NCBI GenBank assembly: GCA_946612405.1
Contig: CAMOEQ010000010.1
Span: forward strand, 1-17,181
DNA from: an uncultured Erysipelotrichaceae bacterium
GTDB lineage: Bacteria > Bacillota_I > Bacilli_A > RFN20 > CAG-826
Length of the DNA stretch: 17,181 nucleotides
Direction of reading: 5' to 3'
The notes below the pieces were generated by a model. The model did not search any database. It was given only the letters and a program-made list of their open reading frames with translations, and had not been told where the DNA came from. Position 1 is the stretch's first letter. Each line of letters opens with the position of its first letter. This document shows positions 6,159 to 13,588 of this stretch, piece by piece. Position numbers and translations under genes: made by a program.

Positions 6159-6968
6159 CTATTTGACGCTTAGATAATCTGAAATTGCTAAATATATTTC
6201 AGGTGATAATTGTTCAGGACGAGATAAAGGATTGATGTTTAAAGCATCGCAAACACCCATGGCGGTTTCTTTATTTTTCAAATAATTTGTTAGGTTGTTC
6301 AAAATTGTTTTGCGTCTATTTAAAAACAGTTGTTTGGAAACTTTAAAAGCTAAAATAGCTTTATCGCGGTTTTTAGATGTATCTATATCAATTGAGAAAA
6401 CAACAGAACTGCATTTAGGCGCTGGATAAAAAGACCCAGCTTTGACAGTAAATAATTTATTAATCTTGCCTAAAAGATGAATTAAAACAGATGTCGGGCC
6501 ATACTCTTTACCAGCAACATCGTAAAAATGGGCAAATGTTTCATTTTGAATCATAAAAACCATTCTCTGTGCAACTTTGGCGTTAAGCAAGAAATATTGA
6601 ATTGCTTCAGTTGTGATGTTGTAGGGTAAATTACCCAATACCTTAGTATAAGTAGAAACGTTTTCTTTTCTAATATCATTTTCTACAATTTTGATATTTG
6701 AATCTTGATACACAATCGATAAGAAATTAATCATTCTTCTATCTATATCAATTGCAGTAACTTCAATGTTCTGATTCGACAAAAAATGAGTTAATGATCC
6801 TAATCCTGGTCCAACTTCAATAACTTTATCGCCATCATTAATATTTAAAGCTTGAACAATTTTTTTAGAAACTTCTGGTTCCACTAAAAAGTTTTGCCCG
6901 TAGTCTTTATCAGGTTGAAGGCTAGCTTTGTTAACGATTTCAAAAATGTTATTCCTATTTATTTCCAT
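6159..6968 (-). CDS. rsmA: 16S rRNA (adenine1518-N6/adenine1519-N6)-dimethyltransferase
   Basis: RsmA/KsgA dimethylates two adjacent adenines in the 3' terminal helix of 16S rRNA, using S-adenosylmethionine, during late small-subunit assembly. The 269 residues show KDYGQNFL (21-28), the SAM-binding VIEVGPGLGSLT (49-60), the acidic end of strand 2 in TAIDID (71-76), the catalytic NLPYNITTEA motif (113-122) and the C-terminal FLNRRKTILNNL and SRPEQLSPE segments. Length and order are those of the family. The start overlaps the last 14 bases of rnmV in another frame, so the two are translationally coupled; this pair is conserved across Bacillota. Known inhibitors select for loss of this enzyme (kasugamycin resistance). 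Confidence 0.96.
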   Translation of the reverse strand: MEINRNNIFEIVNKASLQPDKDYGQNFLVEPEVSKKIVQALNINDGDKVIEVGPGLGSLTHFLSNQNIEVTAIDIDRRMINFLSIVYQDSNIKIVENDIRKENVSTYTKVLGNLPYNITTEAIQYFLLNAKVAQRMVFMIQNETFAHFYDVAGKEYGPTSVLIHLLGKINKLFTVKAGSFYPAPKCSSVVFSIDIDTSKNRDKAILAFKVSKQLFLNRRKTILNNLTNYLKNKETAMGVCDALNINPLSRPEQLSPEIYLAISDYLSVK

Positions 6969-7488
6969 TTTTATACTCTTTAATTATCTCATTTAATTCA
7001 TCTAATTGAATATTGTTGTAAATAAGTCTTTTTAACAACGTTTTATTATTACAAACACCAAGATTTAATCTATCACATACATATGATCTTAAATCTTTGT
7101 TTTCTATTATTCCTAAATTATATAAATCAGATTGTTTAATATAGGGGGAATAGGTGACATTATTCATGCAAAACGGCGTTAATTTTGATAATACTTCTTC
7201 AATATCGCATTCCGCTACACCGTTTTTTATGCCCCGCGTGCATTTGTTAATATCGACTTCTATATTAACTACATCGTGCAATAATTTGTTTATTTTTTTA
7301 CGAATAGAAGCACCTGCTTCATCAGGATCTAAAAGAAGTAATACTGGTCTATCTTTTAAATAAGAGATAGTCGCTTCTGATAATTCATAGCCGTTAGTGA
7401 TAACGATTTCAGAGGAGATATAATTTGATAGATAGGCAGCGTCTTCTTTACCTTCCACCACTAATATTCGATTTAAAAACATCTTCAT
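6955..7488 (-). CDS. rnmV: Ribonuclease M5 (5S rRNA maturation nuclease)
   Basis: RNase M5 trims 5S rRNA precursors and is a TOPRIM-fold nuclease of low-GC Gram-positives. The 177-residue product has the TOPRIM glutamate in ILVVEGKEDAAYL (8-20), the LLLDPDEAGASIRKKI motif with the DxD-like acidic pair (about 55-71), and GVAECDIEEVL in the place of the family's G-V-x-E segment, followed by the smaller C-terminal domain. The start overlaps the tatD stop by four bases (ATGA) and has no Shine-Dalgarno motif of its own, pointing to re-initiation after tatD. The order tatD-rnmV-rsmA is the standard Bacillota arrangement, supporting the name. Confidence 0.93.
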   Translation of the reverse strand: MKMFLNRILVVEGKEDAAYLSNYISSEIVITNGYELSEATISYLKDRPVLLLLDPDEAGASIRKKINKLLHDVVNIEVDINKCTRGIKNGVAECDIEEVLSKLTPFCMNNVTYSPYIKQSDLYNLGIIENKDLRSYVCDRLNLGVCNNKTLLKRLIYNNIQLDELNEIIKEYKNGNK

Positions 7489-8255
7489 ATTTTAAAAAGA
7501 TTACAAGAATTTTGATATAAAACATCAAGAAGGTGTTTTTTAGACATATCTCTAATTCTAGCTATTTCATCAATCACTAAAGATATATTCGCGGGTTCAT
7601 TAACTGTTCCTCTTAATGGATGAGGTGAAAGATATGGACAATCTGTTTCAACCACTAATCTTTCAAGTGGTACTTCATAAGCAACTTCTTTAGGTGTTTT
7701 TGCATTTGTAAATGTCACTGGACCGTCTAATCCAATATATAAATTGAGGTTAATTATATCTTGAATATTTTCCACGCTTCCTGAATAGCAATGCATGACA
7801 CCACTGTTCTTTGGTGGATGCTTTCTAAGTATTTCCAAAGTATCCATAAAAGCATCACGACTATGAATGGATATTGGTAATCCTACTTTATTAGCGAATT
7901 CGATTTGTTTTATAAAATATTCTTTTTGGATTTCTCTTTTATCTGGCTCTTTGGTCCAATGGTAATCTAGACCTATTTCACCAATACCAACCACTTTTGG
8001 ATGTGTATATAAATTCAATGTTTTATATAGTATTTCATCGTTTATATCAAAAACATTTTCTGGGTGAAAACCAATAACCGCATAGATAAAATCGTATTGT
8101 TCGGCGATTTGAATGGCTAGTTTTGAGCTATTTTCATCCCAACCAATAACCACCATTTTTTCAACACCTGCTTGTCTTGCACGCGAAATAACATTATCTA
8201 AATCCTTAAATAATGCTTCGTCATTTAAATGGCAGTGTGTATCAACTATTTTCAT
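7485..8255 (-). CDS. tatD: TatD-family metal-dependent deoxyribonuclease
   Basis: A 256-residue TIM-barrel hydrolase. Metal ligands are visible: HCH in IVDTHCHLND (His7, His9), Glu in VGIGEIGLDYHW, His in PISIHSRDA, His in GVMHCYSG and Asp in VVETDCPYLSPHPLRG. These are the TatD family signatures; members have magnesium-dependent DNase activity in DNA repair or degradation, and despite the name this is not part of the Tat export system. An upstream in-frame ATG at 8270 lies inside mnmE; I prefer 8255 because AGGA is five bases before it and the protein then starts at the family-typical MKIVDTHCH. The stop of mnmE and this ATG share one base (TAATG). Confidence 0.94.
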   Translation of the reverse strand: MKIVDTHCHLNDEALFKDLDNVISRARQAGVEKMVVIGWDENSSKLAIQIAEQYDFIYAVIGFHPENVFDINDEILYKTLNLYTHPKVVGIGEIGLDYHWTKEPDKREIQKEYFIKQIEFANKVGLPISIHSRDAFMDTLEILRKHPPKNSGVMHCYSGSVENIQDIINLNLYIGLDGPVTFTNAKTPKEVAYEVPLERLVVETDCPYLSPHPLRGTVNEPANISLVIDEIARIRDMSKKHLLDVLYQNSCNLFKI

Positions 8256-9577
8256 TATTTTCCTACACAAAAACGGGAGAATATTTCTTTAGAAAGATCA
8301 ATTTGATTAGCTTCACCTAAAATCTCTAATACTGCGGTATAAGCATCAAATAAAGAAGTAGCAATTAAATCAACCGTCAAGTCATTAAGAGCGTCTTCTT
8401 TGGCTTTTAATAAAGATTCTTTGGCCTTATTAAGTAAACCTAATTGGCGTGTGTTATTTAAAGCAGGTTTAGAGAAGACTTGTTCGTCAATACCTATTCT
8501 TTCCTTAATCACATCAATAAGTGGCTGTATTTGGTTATTTAAAGCGGAAATAGATAATTTATTATGTTTCTTATTGCTATCATCTTTGTTGTAAACAACA
8601 ATTGGATTAAATTCTTTTGTATATTCTAAGATTTGTTGATCTTCTAAATCCAAATCACTAGAGCTATCTAAAACAACGACAACGATATCCGCTTCTTTGA
8701 TGGTTTTTTTAGATTTTTCAATACCGATAGATTCTATTTTATCTTCGGAATCACGTATACCCGCTGTATCAAATAGATGCAAAACTACCCCATCGATATT
8801 AGCGTGACCTTCAACAACATCACGTGTTGTGCCAGCAATATCAGTAACAATTGCTCTGTCTTCACCTAAAAAAGCATTTAACAAAGAGGATTTGCCAACG
8901 TTTGGTTTACCAACCAAAGCAACCTTAACGCCTTCATTAATGATTTTGGCTTTTTGACCATCATCCACTAATGTGTCTATTTGTGGTAATAATTCATCCA
9001 CGACTTCGATAATTTTGTCTTTATTAGCCACTTCGATATCCTCATATTCTGGATAATCGATATTAACTTCAATTAAAGAGAGAATATCAGCAATTTTAGT
9101 TTTAATTGGTCTAATTAAATCACTTGTTTTGCCATCCAAAGATAAAAGATTTAAGTTTTTAGCTTCTTTAGTGGTGGCGTTGATAACATCATTAATTGCT
9201 TCAGCTTGCACTAAATCAATTTTATTATGCATGTAGGCACGTGAAGAGAATTCACCATTCGTAGCCATTCTTGCACCATTTTTAATACATGTTTCAATTA
9301 TTTGCTTATAAATAAGCGGTGAACCATGGCAAATGATTTCAACTGAATCTTCACCAGTAAATGATTTAGGACCTTTATACGCTAATAAAACAACATCATC
9401 GATTTTTTCATTATTATCGATGATATGACCATATAAAATGGTCTTTTCTTTAATATCTCTTAAGTCTTTAGAGAAGCATTTGCTGACCACCTCAAAAACA
9501 TCATCACCTGATAATCTAACGATACCAAGTGCGGATTTTAATGGAGGAGTAGCTAAGGCAACAATTGTTTCAAACAT
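8255..9577 (-). CDS. mnmE: tRNA uridine-5-carboxymethylaminomethyl modification GTPase MnmE
   Basis: MnmE, with MnmG, installs the (carboxymethyl)aminomethyl group on wobble U34 of certain tRNAs. The 440 residues contain the N-terminal folate-binding domain ([22 protein letters not shown] near the start), a helical domain, and an inserted G domain with GKPNVGKSS (223-231), the GTTRD switch, DTAG (269-272) and NKDD in place of NKxD. The C-terminus ends in FSRFCVGK, matching the catalytic-Cys FCIGK ending. I start at the ATG at 9577, which begins like other MnmE proteins; in-frame GTG codons at 9598 and 9601 lie within the upstream terminator. No Shine-Dalgarno is seen before 9577. The usual neighbour mnmG is not present here; tatD follows instead. 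Confidence 0.95.
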   Translation of the reverse strand: MFETIVALATPPLKSALGIVRLSGDDVFEVVSKCFSKDLRDIKEKTILYGHIIDNNEKIDDVVLLAYKGPKSFTGEDSVEIICHGSPLIYKQIIETCIKNGARMATNGEFSSRAYMHNKIDLVQAEAINDVINATTKEAKNLNLLSLDGKTSDLIRPIKTKIADILSLIEVNIDYPEYEDIEVANKDKIIEVVDELLPQIDTLVDDGQKAKIINEGVKVALVGKPNVGKSSLLNAFLGEDRAIVTDIAGTTRDVVEGHANIDGVVLHLFDTAGIRDSEDKIESIGIEKSKKTIKEADIVVVVLDSSSDLDLEDQQILEYTKEFNPIVVYNKDDSNKKHNKLSISALNNQIQPLIDVIKERIGIDEQVFSKPALNNTRQLGLLNKAKESLLKAKEDALNDLTVDLIATSLFDAYTAVLEILGEANQIDLSKEIFSRFCVGK

Positions 9578-9589
9578 AGGGATATTTGT

Positions 9590-9614
9590 AAAAAACACCA
9601 CAAGGGTGTCTTTT
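9590..9614 (-). terminator. Rho-independent terminator between khpB and mnmE
   Basis: On the minus strand GACACC and GGTGTT (GC core ACACC/GGTGT, one outer G-T pair) close a five-base loop CTTGT and run into six T residues; flanking A and T bases extend the stem to about 10 bp. It overlaps the khpB stop codon and separates the rpmH-rnpA-yidC-khpB unit from mnmE. The stem is partly A-T, so read-through into mnmE is likely. Confidence 0.65.
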
Positions 9615-10212
9615 ATTCAACGTAAATAATTTGTACTTGTCTTTGGGCACCTTCACCAATGGATTCGGTACGAATGTTTGGCATATTATTTAAAGCGTTA
9701 TGAATAGCTCTTCTTTCATCCGCTGGCATTGGATCAAATGTGTATGTGGTTTTTGTTTTTTGCACATCGTGACCATATCTTCTAGCCATGCGAACTAAGC
9801 GAGAATACTTGCTGTCTTTGTAACCATTGATATCAAGTAAAATTCTGAATCTTTTATGGAAATGATTGCTAACAGCTAATTTCACTAATTCATTAAGAGC
9901 TTGTAATGTTTTACCATTTCTTCCAATTAAAATTGGGTTATGTGTTGAATCGATTGTAATACGAATAACTTGATCATCTAATTTTGTATTAACAGTGCTT
10001 TCGATTTCTAAAGCATCAGTAACGCCTAATAAATAATCTTCAGCAAATCTAATGACATCCGCTAAATCATAAACTTCAACAACAATTTTCTTGGCGAAAA
10101 GACCTTTTTTCTTATCGGAAACGATATAAATCAAATCGTCAATTTCAATACCAGTTTCGCTAGAAGCGTTTTGTAATGCTTCTTCAACTGTTTTTCCAGT
10201 ATATGTTTTCAT
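9613..10212 (-). CDS. khpB: RNA-binding protein KhpB (Jag/EloR)
   Basis: A cytoplasmic RNA-binding protein which in Gram-positive cocci partners with KhpA and influences cell elongation and division. Three domains are visible in 199 residues: Jag_N at 1-50 (MKTYTGKTVEEAL, then KKKGLFAKK); a KH domain with the GxxG loop GRNG at 97-100; and a C-terminal R3H domain with PADERRAIH (163-171; Arg167 and His171 form the RxxxH motif). The linker between Jag_N and KH is short. It begins six bases after the yidC stop, with the Shine-Dalgarno sequence AAAGGA lying in the final yidC codons, so the genes are coupled. The yidC-jag order is conserved near Bacillota origins. Confidence 0.94.
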   Translation of the reverse strand: MKTYTGKTVEEALQNASSETGIEIDDLIYIVSDKKKGLFAKKIVVEVYDLADVIRFAEDYLLGVTDALEIESTVNTKLDDQVIRITIDSTHNPILIGRNGKTLQALNELVKLAVSNHFHKRFRILLDINGYKDSKYSRLVRMARRYGHDVQKTKTTYTFDPMPADERRAIHNALNNMPNIRTESIGEGAQRQVQIIYVE

Positions 10213-10217
10213 TTTGA

Positions 10218-11738
10218 TTATTTTCCTTTCTTTTTCATTCTTGCGCTATTGATTTTCTCAATGATTAAAGTTTGGCAAATTGAGAAAATAGCACCAACAA
10301 ACCAATACACGCCCATCGCGCTTGGGAGCATAAAGCCCATGAAAATAATCATAGCCATCATGACATATGTAAACATTTTCATTCTGCTTTGTTGTTCGGT
10401 TTGGGCTGGGTTTTTACCTAAGGAAGCAACCTTTTTACGTTTTGCTTTTTGAATCCATTGAGGTAATAACATAGAAACAACTTGTGCTGCCGCCATAAAT
10501 AAGAATAAGAATAAAGCAGTAACAGCACTACCATTTGCCCAGTTTGCACCATTAAATAAAACTTGATTGATGTTGTCTGATAAGTGCAATCCGAGAATGG
10601 AATCTGATGATAATGATGCACAACCTTGTAAAGCACCCCAAACACAGATGAAGACTGGGAATTGAACAACCATAACTAATAAAGTGCTAAGAGGATTAAT
10701 CTTATTCTTCTTATATAGTTTGCTCATTTCTTGCGCCATCATTTGCTTTTCATAGTTGTTAGTGTTGGCGTTTGGATATTTGTTTTGAATTTTAGCAATT
10801 TCTGGTTGGAGAGCTTGCATTTTAGCGTTTCCCGATGTTTGTCTAATAGTAACTAAAAGCATTAAAGATCTAACGATAAATGTGATAGCGAAAATCGCTA
10901 ATAATTGAGCAAGACCGCCAACAACACCGACGTTTTTAAAACCAGAAACAAATGATTCGGTTAACCAAGCAATTGGATAAACGAGTAAACCTTCAAAGAA
11001 AGTGAACTTGCCACCAACATTCCAGGCACCGCCCCATGTTTTTGCTTCAATATCAACTGGTACTCTATCACCTTCACGGTATTGAGCACCATTGGCATAG
11101 CCATAATAGCCGTATTTTCCTTCAGAAATAGCGATACAAGAACGAGAATTAGAGACTAAAGTATTCATATCTCTTTTGTAGATATTGATATAGTCATTTG
11201 TTGGCAAATGATCAAAATTGATCCCGCTTGTAGGATCAGCAGCCATTTGTCTAATTTCTTTGTTCAGATTGTCGTAACCTTCCCATAATTTATCACCTGA
11301 ATACTTTAAATAGCCGTATTTATCTAAAGCACGTAGAGCAGTTTGATAATCAACTGTTGCAGTGGTGATGGAAGAGTCGTTAACATCTAAAGCATATTTT
11401 TCAACTGCGTATTTTAAGACTAATTGGTCCATTTTCACGAAGTATTCATTTCGTGGAATTTGGATACCAGCAGCAGAGGCATCAGCATTTGCTTTGCCTA
11501 AGCCACTACCAGCGTCTGTTGGTACGTTAATTACATAGTAGATTTTGGTATTACCTTCAAAGACTGGTTTTGCAAATTCTACTTCGTGATCGTAATAATC
11601 ACTGACACCATAGTCTAAAGCATATAAAATATGCGCTTTGTCGATATCTGAACAAAACGATGCTGTACAGCCTGTTAAAAGAAGAGCACCAGCAAGAATA
11701 GAAATTCCTGCAATACTAAGTTTTGTTCTTTTTTTCAT
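10218..11738 (-). CDS. yidC: Membrane protein insertase YidC/OxaA, lipoprotein form with large extracytoplasmic N-terminal region
   Basis: Inserts and folds membrane proteins, alone or with SecYEG. Of 506 residues, 1-24 are a lipoprotein signal peptide with lipobox LLTGC (Cys24). Residues 25 to about 245 form a hydrophilic extracytoplasmic region. The Oxa1-type core spans about 250-495 with transmembrane segments near 275-297, 350-372, 404-425 and 456-494; Arg290 in FIVRSLMLL fits the conserved groove arginine. The cytoplasmic loop (about 300-345) is charged and the C-terminus is basic (MKKKGK). Typical Gram-positive YidC is 250-300 residues, so the pre-core region here is much longer; it is not recognisably the beta-sandwich P1 domain of proteobacteria. 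AGGA precedes the ATG. It lies 14 bases after rnpA. Confidence 0.94.
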   Translation of the reverse strand: MKKRTKLSIAGISILAGALLLTGCTASFCSDIDKAHILYALDYGVSDYYDHEVEFAKPVFEGNTKIYYVINVPTDAGSGLGKANADASAAGIQIPRNEYFVKMDQLVLKYAVEKYALDVNDSSITTATVDYQTALRALDKYGYLKYSGDKLWEGYDNLNKEIRQMAADPTSGINFDHLPTNDYINIYKRDMNTLVSNSRSCIAISEGKYGYYGYANGAQYREGDRVPVDIEAKTWGGAWNVGGKFTFFEGLLVYPIAWLTESFVSGFKNVGVVGGLAQLLAIFAITFIVRSLMLLVTIRQTSGNAKMQALQPEIAKIQNKYPNANTNNYEKQMMAQEMSKLYKKNKINPLSTLLVMVVQFPVFICVWGALQGCASLSSDSILGLHLSDNINQVLFNGANWANGSAVTALFLFLFMAAAQVVSMLLPQWIQKAKRKKVASLGKNPAQTEQQSRMKMFTYVMMAMIIFMGFMLPSAMGVYWFVGAIFSICQTLIIEKINSARMKKKGK

Positions 11739-11752
11739 TTAGTAGTTCCTAT

Positions 11753-12073
11753 CTATAAATTTAATAATTGAGTTAAAGACATTTTGTTATCGTCGAATGT
11801 ACGATTAAGGAAGCCTTGTTTAGCAACGATAACGATATCTAGTGATTTACTAGCATAATCAATGAGCTCATCACACATTGATCTAATTTGTCTTTTAATG
11901 TGGTTGCGAACCACAGCGTTACCTAATTTAGAAGAAACAGAAATACCGACTCTCACATAGTTTAATTCAGTAGTGCGGTAATGGATGACAAACGATTGGT
12001 TACGCTGTGCTTTGCCTTTTTTAATCGTTAGAGCAAAGTCATCACTTGCTTTTATGCGATTAATAATCTTCAT
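11753..12073 (-). CDS. rnpA: Ribonuclease P protein component
   Basis: A small basic protein that binds the RNase P RNA and helps mature tRNA 5' ends. The 106 residues include RVGISVSSKLGNAVVRN (41-57) and the RNR signature RNHIKRQIR (56-64), the most conserved feature of the family; the N-terminal MKIINRIKASDDFALTIKKGK is also typical. Length is normal. The ATG at 12073 has GAGG seven bases upstream and lies 13 bases after rpmH, the universal pairing at bacterial origins. The RNase P RNA gene (rnpB) is not in the window. Confidence 0.95.
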   Translation of the reverse strand: MKIINRIKASDDFALTIKKGKAQRNQSFVIHYRTTELNYVRVGISVSSKLGNAVVRNHIKRQIRSMCDELIDYASKSLDIVIVAKQGFLNRTFDDNKMSLTQLLNL

Positions 12074-12086
12074 AGATTGCCTCTAA

Positions 12087-12221
12087 TTAATCGGCTAATT
12101 TTTTACGACCTTTAGCTCTACGGCGAGCAAGAACGCGACGACCATTTGCGGATTTCATACGAGCACGGAATCCAGCTTTGTGTTGATGTTTGATTTTACT
12201 TGGTTGATATGTTCTTTTCAT
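12087..12221 (-). CDS. rpmH: 50S ribosomal protein L34
   Basis: A 44-residue, strongly basic ribosomal protein translated by eye from the minus strand: it begins [18 protein letters not shown] and ends in GRKKLAD, with [18 protein letters not shown] in between, the almost invariant L34 sequence. The ATG at 12221 has a textbook AGGAGG eight bases upstream. It is the first gene of the leftward operon rpmH-rnpA-yidC-khpB and has its own promoter. Codons are rich in CGT/CGC, as expected for a highly expressed gene in an AT-rich genome. Confidence 0.97.
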   Translation of the reverse strand: MKRTYQPSKIKHQHKAGFRARMKSANGRRVLARRRAKGRKKLAD

Positions 12222-12251
12222 AAAAGAAACCTCCTATTACATAGCGAGATA

Positions 12252-12281
12252 AGTTTAACGGCCTTTATAAATAAAAGTCAA
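12252..12281 (-). promoter_or_regulatory. Promoter of the rpmH operon
   Basis: On the minus strand TTGACT (12281-12276; five of six to TTGACA) is followed after 18 bases by TAAACT (12257-12252; four of six to TATAAT), about 31 bases before the rpmH ATG. This placement gives a leader of roughly 25 bases that contains the AGGAGG site. Confidence 0.6.
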
Positions 12282-12332
12282 CAAAATGTGTTTTTTTCTT
12301 AACTTTTATCACTTTATTTGTAAATAAAAGTC
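12268..12332 (+). repeat. Direct repeat of 12 bases in the rpmH / DUF2804 divergent promoter region
   Basis: TAAATAAAAGTC occurs exactly at 12268-12279 and again at 12321-12332, starts 53 bases apart. The first copy overlaps the -35 of the rpmH promoter; the second lies just upstream of the extended -10 of the DUF2804 gene. It could be a shared binding site or simply AT-rich chance similarity. Confidence 0.5.
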
Positions 12333-12342
12333 TATTTATCGA

Positions 12343-12351
12343 TGCTATAAT
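12343..12351 (+). promoter_or_regulatory. Extended -10 promoter of the DUF2804 gene
   Basis: TGCTATAAT is a perfect extended -10 (TGnTATAAT), 24 bases before the ATG at 12376; no convincing -35 is present, as is usual for this promoter class. It diverges from the rpmH promoter within the 154-base gap. GAGG lies nine bases before the start codon. Confidence 0.6.
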
Positions 12352-12375
12352 AGTGTTTGATAGAGGAAAATATTT

Positions 12376-13398
12376 ATGCAACATAAGTTATCAGAAGGCC
12401 TTTTGCTTAACGAAAAAGGCGATTTAAATGAAGCTGGTTACGCTTTTAGTTTGGTCAAAGAATATAGAAGAAGTGATATCAAAGCGGGAAAAAGCCGTAT
12501 CAAAGAATGGGATTATTATTTTATAAATGATGATGAATATGGTGTGGCTTTAACAATTGATGACAATTCATACATGGGCATGGCCTCTGTTTCGGTTTTG
12601 GAATTTAAAAACAAAATAGAATTTACTAAGTCATATATTAAGTGGTTCACAAAAGGGAAAGTTGGTTTTCCTTCTTCATCAAGCGACGGCAATGTCTCTA
12701 TAAAAGGTAAAAAGTACGATATGTTCTTTGAAAACAAAAACGGTCAGAGGCATTTAATTTGTTCTTTAAAAGATTTAACAAACGGTGAAGATTTTGAATG
12801 CGATATTGTTTTATCGTTAACGAACAATAACTCAATGGTAATAGCCACTCCATTTAGCAAAAAGAAACACTTTTACTACAATCAAAAAATCAATCTTTTG
12901 AAAGCTAGTGGTTCTTTTAAGTTTGGTAGTTTATCTCATAAATTTAACGAAAAAGCTCTTGGTGTCTTAGATTGGGGTAGAGGAGTTTGGACGTATAAAA
13001 ACACCTGGTATTGGTCAAGTTTAAACGCAAATTATGAAGGCCATAATATCGGCTTTAATCTTGGATATGGTTTTGGAGATACTAGCAAAGCTAGTGAAAA
13101 CATGTTTTTCTATGATGATAAAGCTTATAAGTTAGAAGATGTTGTCTTTGAGATTCCAAAAGATAAAAAAGGTAAATTATCATTCTTAGATCCTTGGACT
13201 TTTTCAAGTAAACAAAATGATATCAGCTTAAAATTTGTTCCAATTATTGATAGATATGCAAATACAAACGCATTGATTATTCAAAGCAAGCAGCATCAAG
13301 TGTTTGGTTATTTTTCTGGCTCAATAAAAGTGGAAGATAAAGAGTTTAAATTTGAAAATCTACTTGGGTTTGCAGAAATGGTAACGAACAGATGGTAA
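12376..13398 (+). CDS. DUF2804 family protein of unknown function
   Basis: A 340-residue soluble protein without signal peptide or transmembrane segment. I recognise the DUF2804 pattern: an N-terminal LLNEKGDLNEAGYA region, a central ALGVLDWGRGVWTYKNTWYW segment (195-213) with the invariant-looking DWGRG (199-203), a Gly-rich IGFNLGYGFGD stretch (225-235), and a C-terminal NRW (338-340). The body is rich in alternating beta-strand patterns, resembling lipocalin-like or carotenoid-hydroxylase-related barrels, but no catalytic residues are proven and the biochemical role is unknown. It sits between rpmH and dnaA, a place normally occupied by noncoding origin DNA, and its stop codon overlaps the first origin box (13396-13404). 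It has its own extended -10 promoter, so it is probably expressed alone. Confidence 0.85.
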   Translation: MQHKLSEGLLLNEKGDLNEAGYAFSLVKEYRRSDIKAGKSRIKEWDYYFINDDEYGVALTIDDNSYMGMASVSVLEFKNKIEFTKSYIKWFTKGKVGFPSSSSDGNVSIKGKKYDMFFENKNGQRHLICSLKDLTNGEDFECDIVLSLTNNNSMVIATPFSKKKHFYYNQKINLLKASGSFKFGSLSHKFNEKALGVLDWGRGVWTYKNTWYWSSLNANYEGHNIGFNLGYGFGDTSKASENMFFYDDKAYKLEDVVFEIPKDKKGKLSFLDPWTFSSKQNDISLKFVPIIDRYANTNALIIQSKQHQVFGYFSGSIKVEDKEFKFENLLGFAEMVTNRW

Positions 13399-13572
13399 TC
13401 CACATTTCCACAATTGGTGAAAAAAGTGGAAAAATTGTCCACAAAATAAACAATGTGGAAAAGTGGAAAACTCCCTAAAGTATGAAAACGAAATCAATGC
13501 ATTGTGGAAAACTCAAAATTCCTTATTTTCACATACCAAATAAAAGTGAATTATTTTATAATGATTTCCACA
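13396..13572 (+). other. Origin region part 1: cluster of DnaA-box-like 9-mers upstream of dnaA
   Basis: At least eight near-matches to TTATCCACA lie within about 180 bases. Plus strand: TAATCCACA 13396, ATTTCCACA 13404, TTGTCCACA 13435, ATTTCCACA 13564. Minus strand (seen as TGTGGAAAA or AGTGGAAAA on plus): 13425, 13454, 13462, 13503. Best ones match 8 of 9 positions; none is perfect. Such density in a 190-base gap next to dnaA is typical of the incA-like half of a bipartite Bacillota origin. There is no other gene in this gap. Confidence 0.85.
13557..13562 (+). promoter_or_regulatory. dnaA promoter -10 with an overlapping DnaA box
   Basis: A perfect TATAAT lies 26 bases before the dnaA ATG; no clear -35 is seen at the expected spacing. 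The box-like ATTTCCACA at 13564-13572 covers the predicted transcription start, a suitable position for DnaA to repress its own gene. TTCAC and GTGAA arms (13529-13533 and 13546-13550) form a loose dyad upstream. Confidence 0.55.
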
Positions 13573-13588
13573 AAACAAGGTGAACAGT

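Noticed and set aside
10418..10669. A minus-strand frame of 83 codons inside yidC
   Set aside because: It is an alternative frame across yidC transmembrane segments; Phe/Leu/Tyr richness comes from the AT-rich codons.
13399..13588. CRISPR-like or phage-attachment repeats from the many CCACA motifs
   Set aside because: The repeats are DnaA-box variants in both orientations with irregular spacing, as expected for an origin.
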